DNA of 64,000 nt, from NCBI GenBank assembly GCA_950022655.1, contig OX465588.1, positions 26,521,525-26,585,524 of the forward strand. Reading direction: 5' to 3'. Under the pieces are notes generated by a model. The model had not been told where the DNA came from and made no database searches. It saw only the letters and a program-made list of their open reading frames with translations. The translations under genes were made by a program, and so were the position numbers. Shown piece by piece: positions 33,401-42,400 of the stretch. Each line of letters opens with the position of its first letter. Within the stretch, counting starts at the first letter, position 1. Source of the DNA: Alentia gelatinosa (Eukaryota; Annelida; Polychaeta; Phyllodocida; Polynoidae).

Positions 33401-36400
33401 GTTGGTCTGTATGTTGAGATCAGGAACGTTTTCTCGTTTGAGTCATCGTTCTCAGCTTTGTTTTTGGCACTGATCAGTGTTTTTCTTTGCTGATTGTCTA
33501 CTTTTTGTTTGCATTCGGACAGGATCAGTTTCGGGTATCCTTTCCTTACAAACTGTTCTAGTTTTTCACATGCATGTTTTTCGTAGTCTCCTGATCTGCT
33601 GCATATTCTTTTAATGCGTAGCAGTTGTGAGTAGGGGAGACTGCGTTTGGTTGCCGGTGGGTGAGCCGAATCGTATCTCAGATACGTGTTTGCATCCGTC
33701 GGTTTGGTGTATAGGTCTGTATACACCTTACCGTCGTCTACTTTGACCTTTGTGTCGAGAAAGGCAATTTCTCGTCTTGACCATTCAATTGTGAACTTTA
33801 TGGAGTGGTGGCTGGTGTTCAGGTGTTTGACCCATTTCTCCAGCTCCTCCTCTCCATGTTCCCAGATGAAGAAGATATCATCTATATATCTCCACCATGT
33901 GCTGGGTTTCCGGTTGTGTTCCGATAGGAGCCTCTCTTCGATGGCTTCCATAAAGAGATTCGCATACGATGGGGCCAATCTGGTACCCATCGCTGTGCCT
34001 CTTCGTTGGATATAGTGTTGTCCGTTGAACACTATATTGTTGTTTTTGAGCACCATTTCTAGTAGCTCTACAATGGTTTCGTTCGATGGTTTGAGTCTAC
34101 TGTCTCTCACCTTCCCGAGTTTGATTCTGATGGTGTCGATCCCTTCGTCATTGGGGATGTTCGTGTAGAGCGAACTTACATCTAAGGTACCCAAGATGGT
34201 ATCTCGTTTGAGTCTCGGTAACTTATCGATGCGTTTGACGAAGTCGTTCGTGTCTTTAAGGTAAGATTTTACATCAGGTACCAGTGAGAATGATGTTGAG
34301 TTCGTAGTATATGGATGATATGGCCTTTTCTGCCAGGGTCTTGTAGGCAAAGGCATGTTCTGTGGTCCCTCTTCCTGCTCGGTATGCGGCTTGTTCTATT
34401 GGGATGTTTTGGTCGATCTTTCCGCCTATCCTTCTGATCATACATATTGCAAGGATTTTTCTGAGTATCGATAGTAGAAAGATTGGTCTCAGGTTTGATG
34501 GTGGTCCTTTCATTTTGCCTGGTTTCTGCAGTGGTGTTAGTATGCCTTCTTTTATTTCTGTTGGGTGTTCTCCTGTTCTTGATATTTCGTTTAGTATCTC
34601 TGCGATCTTTTCTGCGGTTGTTATGCCTCCGTTCTTTATTTGTTCTGCCTTGATGTTGTCTATGCCGGGGCTTTTGTTGTTTTTGAGTGACTTTATGGCT
34701 TTTTCTACCTCTTCTGGCGAGAATGGTGGTTCGATCTGGCTTGATTTGATGCTTCTTATCTCTTGGAGGTTTTCTTCGCTGAATGTTTCTTGGAAGTGTT
34801 GAGCTATGATTTTTACTTGTTCTTCGGGGTTTGTTGTTAGGCCCTCCTCTCCTTTCACGAGTAGTGGTTGTCTTTCTTCGTTGTTCGCGATGATCTTTAC
34901 TGCCTTGAACATTCTGTACGAGTCGTCTTTTGCACTTTCTATCTCTTCTATCTGCCCCTCGATTTTCTTGCTGGCTCCGTCTGCTATGATTTGGTGTATC
35001 TTGTTAAGCTTGTTGTTTCTTGATTTTCGTATTTCTTCTCTCTTCATTGGGTCTTTTTCACAGGTGAGTTTGTTGTTCAGCATCTTCTGTTCTTCTGATA
35101 GAGTTTTGATGTTTGGGTCGGCATTCTTCTTTTTTTCTTTGTAGCCCAGGATCTTGATTGCCGCTGTTTTGTTGGCTTGGACTATGGTGTTCCATTTTTC
35201 TTGTACATTTTTGTTGTCTTCGTTGTTGTTTTTCATGATGTTTTCCACTTCTTCTTTGTATTTTTTCTTGATGGATTCTTCTCTGAGTCTTTCGAAGTTG
35301 ATGTTCTTTTTTCTCGCTTTGGTGTCGTATATTCTTATCTATACGTTTATGTCCATCACTACTGGTCTATGGTAAGAGGGCAGGGTGTTTCCGTATGGGT
35401 ACGATCTTGAGTTTGTAACTTGCCTGATGTTTCTTGTTCTAACCAGGATGTAGTCGATTTGGTTTCTTTGTGAATTTCTTCTCTCTTCTCCATTGGCCAT
35501 TTTGTACCTTTTGCATCAAATGACCTCGAACGGCCACCCGTATGGGCTCAGTAACCACGTTTTCTCATAGTACTTCCGGCTGCCTGTTACCACCAAGACT
35601 GTACTACCCGTCAGTTCGTGCGAAACAAATTTATGTGCAGGGAGAATCAGCAAATCAAAAGATTGACCTGACCTTGGTCCTGAAAACCATCTAGGGCCTC
35701 ATAGGAAGGTAACAGAAACCGTTGAGTTTATTTGATGACCAATAGAAGTCCCGTTTTAGGACCCTCAAAGTGTACTTACATTTTCACCGGTGAGGAAGCT
35801 CGCGAGGCCGTACATGAAGCGACCAGCGGTGAAGAGACCGTCAACCATGGCATACGTCTCGTCCTTGTTGATCTAAAAACAGAAAATTATTACTTTTATC
35901 ATACACCTGTGCACATTGTTCTCATACTTTCCACGTCTCAACTCGGTAATCCTAGACCACAGCGACGCCATCTGCCGGATTACCAAGTCTCAACCAGGAT
36001 ATCCTTGGCCTGGAAGTCTGGCCTATGTGCTCACTCACATTATAGTCCAGTCGAACTAAGGTTTGACCGAGAACAAATTGCAAAAAAAACCGTTTTGTTG
36101 TTGGATCATGTTAGGGTGGTCAAGGACTATTACCGAAAAAAAATTCCCGAGCTCAATACTTCTAAAATCTTCAAAGAAATCAAGACATCTAAAGGAAACA
36201 GTTCATTGCATGAAAATATATAAATATTAGGTTTAAGTCAGGTTTTACTCATGATCAGTTTTTATAGGCCAGGTAAACACACACCATTTTCTGATGCACA
36301 ATGGGTAACCCCTCCATTTTTCTGGTGCATCATGGCCAAAGGTGTTCAGCTATCACTACACTGGTTATTAGAGAAACATTCTAATACATTATCTTTTACC

Positions 36401-39400
36401 CTTTGGAAGGTTGCCTTTGAAAGGTTGCCATTTTTTAAAAATTATCCTTTATTATAAACAAGCAGACATAAGGTATTTGGGGAACCTCGTGATGGAGAAA
36501 GACACTGCTGCTCCATAGCCCACTTCAGACATTCGGATTATCGTAAACCATACTACCGTAATCTACCATGTTCACCGCGTTAACTATGTTACATTATAAG
36601 TAAATATTACTTCTCCAAATCATCTTTGAATAGAGTGGATAATAAAGAGGGTCTCACCTGCATAAATCCAGTTCCTGACCCTGCCATCACCAGTAACCGT
36701 GGTCTGTTCTCATCCGCCTGTGCCTCATCAGCTTGGCCAAGCTTCACGTCAGAAACTTCATCCATACCGCTAACCATTCGCCCAAGGAATTCTCTAGTCT
36801 TATCGATTTGCTCCTGAACGTCAGGGGGAGTTGGGATAAGGAAGTCTTCTTTGCTGACGAACTTTTCCATCATTGTGAAGGCCTTACAGAAACAGTCATA
36901 CTCGGTGATGATCTTTATCCTGCAGGAATGGTACAGATAGATCTTGGTGTGATATCATAGGCAGTCATAATTATCATCATAAACCTTTGGCTGAACTTCT
37001 ATGAAATACTACCCGCTGCTAGGGGTGCAGCATTAATTAACATTGCTCGTGCTTGGTGAGACGTAGTGAATGGCTTTGAATCGATGACTCAGTAAAAGAT
37101 TAAATGGCATTTCATTTCAACTTTATGTACATAATAAGAAAACATAGTGACTGAGTCTGTATACATATGTACACATGTATATGGATCCCATTTCCGGTCT
37201 TTTGTTCCATAAATACGTCCCTCCACCTCCGGCGTCGGGACGTATTTATTGTGGTAGAAAATACCTTGAATATCCATCACTCCGGGCTCAGTAATAACGT
37301 TTTCTAATAGTTTGGCTGAATGGAATCTATGTTGTTTTGTGTTAGAAATATTTTTGACCAAAGCAACAAGGAACAGATATAATTCAGACACAATCACAAT
37401 GTCTCTTTATTATCATATATTTGTATATGATTGAAAAGGACATTTCACAACAAGTCACGTTGACATAGAGAACGTGACAGTTCCGCACCTGCTGTTATGT
37501 GCCTAAGTTGAACTCGAACATGGAAGTGCTATTGGTTTGTACCAGATTACGTAACCCACCTTGTATATAATGTTAATTCCTCAGCAATAGGGCAGGCACT
37601 CTCTTTTTTTCATGTAAATGTACTGTAAGACATTCTGCTATTGCAGGTTTTGTGTTTCTTCACACTTAGGTGAATTACTAGTTACAATAAGGAGTCTACC
37701 AGTAAGACATCAGAGATGCATATAATACAATGATGAAGATGGTATTATGGGATGAGGTGGTACATAATCATAAAAATAATCATGAAATATCCTATTTCTG
37801 TCAAAGAAAATACCCCGAAAAAATGGGAAATGCACATCGCAGGGGAACGCGACACACACAGGTAGGGAGTGAACTTTTAAGCAAAAGAGAGAAGATTCTC
37901 AGAAATGGTTAAGGATTTTGTCAGTACTTGTTATCACCAGAAGCTTCAACAAGCAAATTAGAACCTTTTTCTTTTAAATCTTTTAATTTTTTTTATTGAC
38001 GTTAGGATTCATATTGGTACATGATTTTCAACCCAGTCCGTCAAACATAATTATACAAGCTATAAGTACATGTCTAAAGGAGTCTTATAAACACAGTCCT
38101 GAGAAGGCAAATAAAGTCAGAATTCAATATTACAAAGGGATCATAGAGCTCCTTTTCTGACTTTGTTGATAGAAAGCTACTTGGGGTCTAACGACCTTCT
38201 AATTACTTTCAATCATCCAATCAGGATGATCTTGGGACTGGTGCGACTCTAAACGCTTCGGTATTAACAGTGTAAGGCCCGGCGTCCACCTACTACGATA
38301 TGGCTCCGATATGGTCTACGATGCACCTCCTGATACAAAATCAAAATCGCGTCGGAAGGTCACCTAGTATCGGGGCAGTTGACCACGTTTCTGCGATTAG
38401 ACACCGATAAAAACCCAATACAATGCGTGGTGGATTGGCAAGTCTAGACCAATGTCTACGATTTTGCACCTTCCCGATATGTCTCCGATATTGACCTTTT
38501 GTATAGGTCTATATTTCTATCGTAGTAGGTGGACGCAGGGCCTTACATATAACAAGTTGAGACAAGACGGAAATAACCATACCCCTGTCTGGAAACATCA
38601 AAACACAAAACCTACGTGCACTGCAGTCCTTCCCGGAAACATCAAAACACAGAACCTACGTGCACTTCAGTCCCTCCTGGAAACATCAAAACACAGAACC
38701 TACGTGCACTTCAGTCCCTCCCGGAAACATCAAAACACACAACCTACGTGCACTTCAGTCCCTCCCGGAAACATCAAAACACACAACCTACGTGCACTAT
38801 AGTTCCTCTCAGAAACATCAAAACACACAACCTACTCCCAGAAACATCAAAACACACAACCTATGTGCACTTCAGTCCCTCCCGGAAACATCAAAACACA
38901 CAACCTACGTGCACTGCAGTCCCTCCCGGAAACATCAGAACACACAACCTACTTGCACTGCAGTCCCTCCTGGAGACATCAGAAGTTAGAACACTATGTG
39001 CACTGCAGTCCCTCACGAAAACATCAAAACACAGAACCTACTTGCATTGCAGTCCCTCCCAGAAACATCAAAACACAGAACTTATGTACACTGCAGTCCC
39101 TCCCGAAAACATCAAAACACAGAACCTACTTGCACTGCAGTCCCTCCCGAAAACATCAGAACACAGAACTTATGTACACACTGCAGTCCCTCCCGGAAAC
39201 ATCAAAATACAAAACCTACATGCACTTCAGTCCCTCCCGGAAACATCAGAACACACAACCTACGTGCACTTCAGTCCCTCCGAGAAACATCAAAACACAG
39301 AACCTACTGCCAGAAACATCAAAACACAGAACCTATGTGCTCTGCAGTCCCTCCCGGAATCATCAGAACACACAACCTACTTGCACTGCAGTCCCTCCCG

Positions 39401-42400
39401 GAACTCCTTCTTGAAGGCTTCTGCTCCTGCGCCAGACGTGTTCACCACGAGTTCGCCCTGCTCATTTTTCTGTAATAACCAGAACATTTCACATATGTTA
39501 ATAATTGTGATAAACTCAAATGATGAAAAGATAAAAGAAAAAAACATCAGAATAATGGGCTTGTTTTTTTTCTGCTACAATTACAAAAGACATCTAACTA
39601 GGCTATGGAGAGCATTGAAGTCGAAATATCAAATCTTTTAAATATTTTCTTTTTTTTAAAGAAATCTGAATTGATGTACACAGCGGTTTAATTCTTTGAT
39701 GAAACAGTTGACTGATTATACATCTTGTTTGCAGACATTATGCAAATGATTTTTAGTACAAGGATAATTCCCAAATGCAGTGACACATACATCAATAAAA
39801 AGAGAAATACTTCAACTCTTATACCGAGATGTTTTCAATGTCTGGCACTATTAGTAATAGGAAGGAGTGCATCGAGATCCATAGCCCCTAAACATACGCA
39901 AATAGTTTTCGTTGTGGAATAATCTCAAGGGATAAAACTGAGTGAGATTATGTAGCAAACCAAAACGAATGGTGTATTTTCAGTGGATATGGATCGAGTG
40001 AGGTTCAGAATTTATCTCACCCCATCACTGACAGATATGCTAATGTTTTGACATCATCGCCTATTGAGTATTTTTCAACAATGCTCCATGGGTATTGAGT
40101 ACGACTTCTCAATATTAAGTCTATGGGGGAAAACAGCAAGGGCGAGATGCGAATCACATAATAAAGAAGAAACCGCAAGTTTTGGTCAAAGTAGCCGTTC
40201 TCCACGTGTTTGATTTGAAGTGATACGAACGAGGCGACAGCTGAGTGAATATCCCGTAGCATTCAAAGGAGTTGGAGAACGTCTTATTTGACCAAAACGA
40301 GTTGCATTCTGTATCTACCTCACCCCTGTACACACAAAAAGAATGGACGATGCAGAAAATATAGACCATGGGACAAAAATACTTAGTAGAAACTGAGCAA
40401 GAATTAGTAGTGTTTTAGTGTTTATTGCACGACGGGCAGGTCGCGTATTACTGCGCGAGTTGTTAGCCAAGTGCAGTGAGTAGCCGACCTGGCTAGCGGG
40501 CGATAAACAATAAGATTACTAACTCGAATTCAGTTTTAATAGTATTTATCATCCACCTAATACAAAGTGTCCATAGAAAACACATAGGGAGTTTGTATAG
40601 ACATACCGGGTGCATACGGATATGTTGTATGCTCCGGGTGGCGCATACGGAAAAATAGTGCGTACGGAAAAATAGTTCATAACCAAAACGAACTGATATA
40701 GACATGTCACTTGTCCAGAAAAGGTGGATGATAGATACAATATAGACTGGTTTCAGATAAAAGCAGTTGTATGCTCCTCGGAGTTGACTCTGCGCAATAT
40801 CCTCGCATACACTCGGATATTACTACGCGTCAACTCCTCGGAGCATACGGCCGCTTGTATCTGAAACCAGGCAATATTGTGTATTTATCCTACCCCGTCT
40901 ACAATAATTCATTTGTTACCCTTGTGCAGTGAACAACACTTTACTGCACGCTCGCCTGAATAGAGTAACCCAAAGTTAAGCCTGGGCGTTTTTTTTAGGG
41001 GTAGGATGATAGGGGTGAGATAATTGCAAGTTCCAGTAAAGATTCAATTCAAACGATATTGGATGTGATTCTAAGAAGCAGACGACATCTGTCTGAGACG
41101 CACCGTCAGGTCGGTGTTTTCCTTGATGTACGCGATCATTCCCGCCACGTCAGAGCGCGGGAACATGGCGATGTGCACCTGACCTTTACCGGCATCTTCC
41201 TGGAATTAAATACACACTGGACATGTTATTTTTCTGGAATTTGAACATGATTATCGCACAGTGTCCGCTGTATGTTTTACGACACTGATACGCATAGGGG
41301 CTCTCGCCAGCCATCTTTGTGTATTTTATATAGTACATTTATGTGTGATACCTGGTTAAATTTTAATTTCTACTTAAATAAACGCCTTTTTTATTGAAAA
41401 ATGATTCTATCATCAACGTGAAGCTCGAGGTGGATTTTCTTTTCTTGAAAGGTACAAACTGAAGAAGATATAAACAAATTCTTTGCTATCCGTTCTGGCA
41501 TTGCCAACATTGAGAATACCAGAGCCTATACATGTTTAATGCCACACTTTCTTCCACTATGGTTTACGTTAATACTGTGAAGCTTAAGATCTATATAATT
41601 ATGTTGGGACCGCAAAGCAGTGACCATCTAATAGGCCTTTTTCCACAGGCCGGTGTCGCACCTTATCTACTTGGTTACACAATGCCTGCAGCCAAACAAG
41701 CACCTGGATACGTATTCTTTAGCATTGGATGGCTGGTTGTATGAGCGTAATATGTTTATGATACCCGTTTAAATTATCTCCAGAGAAGGTACATTGACTG
41801 CATCGTATCCTATGGTATTCCAGCCTCAATTCGGTGTTATATAATATGCATATCGCCTAAGTAATGCTTCAGATATGGTTAAGAAAACACAGAAACTATG
41901 CACATGTAGTAGATATACAATGGCAGAAGCCTGGTCAACACAGGCTTATCTTTATATAAGGAAAAACCGATACAAGTACCAACTGTTAAGTTAAGACAAC
42001 CCATAATCATTAGTACAATACTGTAGTTTGTCCAGGCTATCATATCTTGCCCGAACCAACAGTCTTGCGCTCACACCTACCTCCCACACTTTAGGATGAG
42101 ATATGGACTTCTGAATCCCATTCACACAAAGCTAGAGTGACCAGTGTTTGACCGAGCGACGCCCTAACTAAGCTACCCACCGCTAGGCGGCGCTGAACGG
42201 AAAAACTGCAATTGTCTACACAGCTCTGTTAAATGCAGGTAATCATACCATTGGTTTTATGGGTTTGCCATCTTTGTATTCCTTGTTGCACCTGTAGATT
42301 ATCTTGCCGACGGTGGATCCTACAAAGATAAAAGACGTACCAAGACTGGTTTATTTATATCTGATATGAGGATATATTAGGATATCACTTATTGAATCTC

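Noticed and set aside
33086..35410. Several plus-strand frames of 70-146 codons
   Set aside because: Antisense shadows of the Penelope and LINE coding regions.
38580..39410. CRISPR-like array
   Set aside because: Units are contiguous with no unique spacers, in a eukaryotic intron.
38452..39641. Overlapping plus-strand frames rich in SRKHQNTEPTCT-like repeats
   Set aside because: All frames of the 44-bp minisatellite stay open; the meaningful signal is the minus-strand exon boundary.
41059..41103. Extending PanK-like exon 3 to its in-frame TAG as a short last exon
   Set aside because: Exons 4-9 downstream continue the same family in phase, so the donor at 41103 is used in the full-length form; a short isoform is not excluded.
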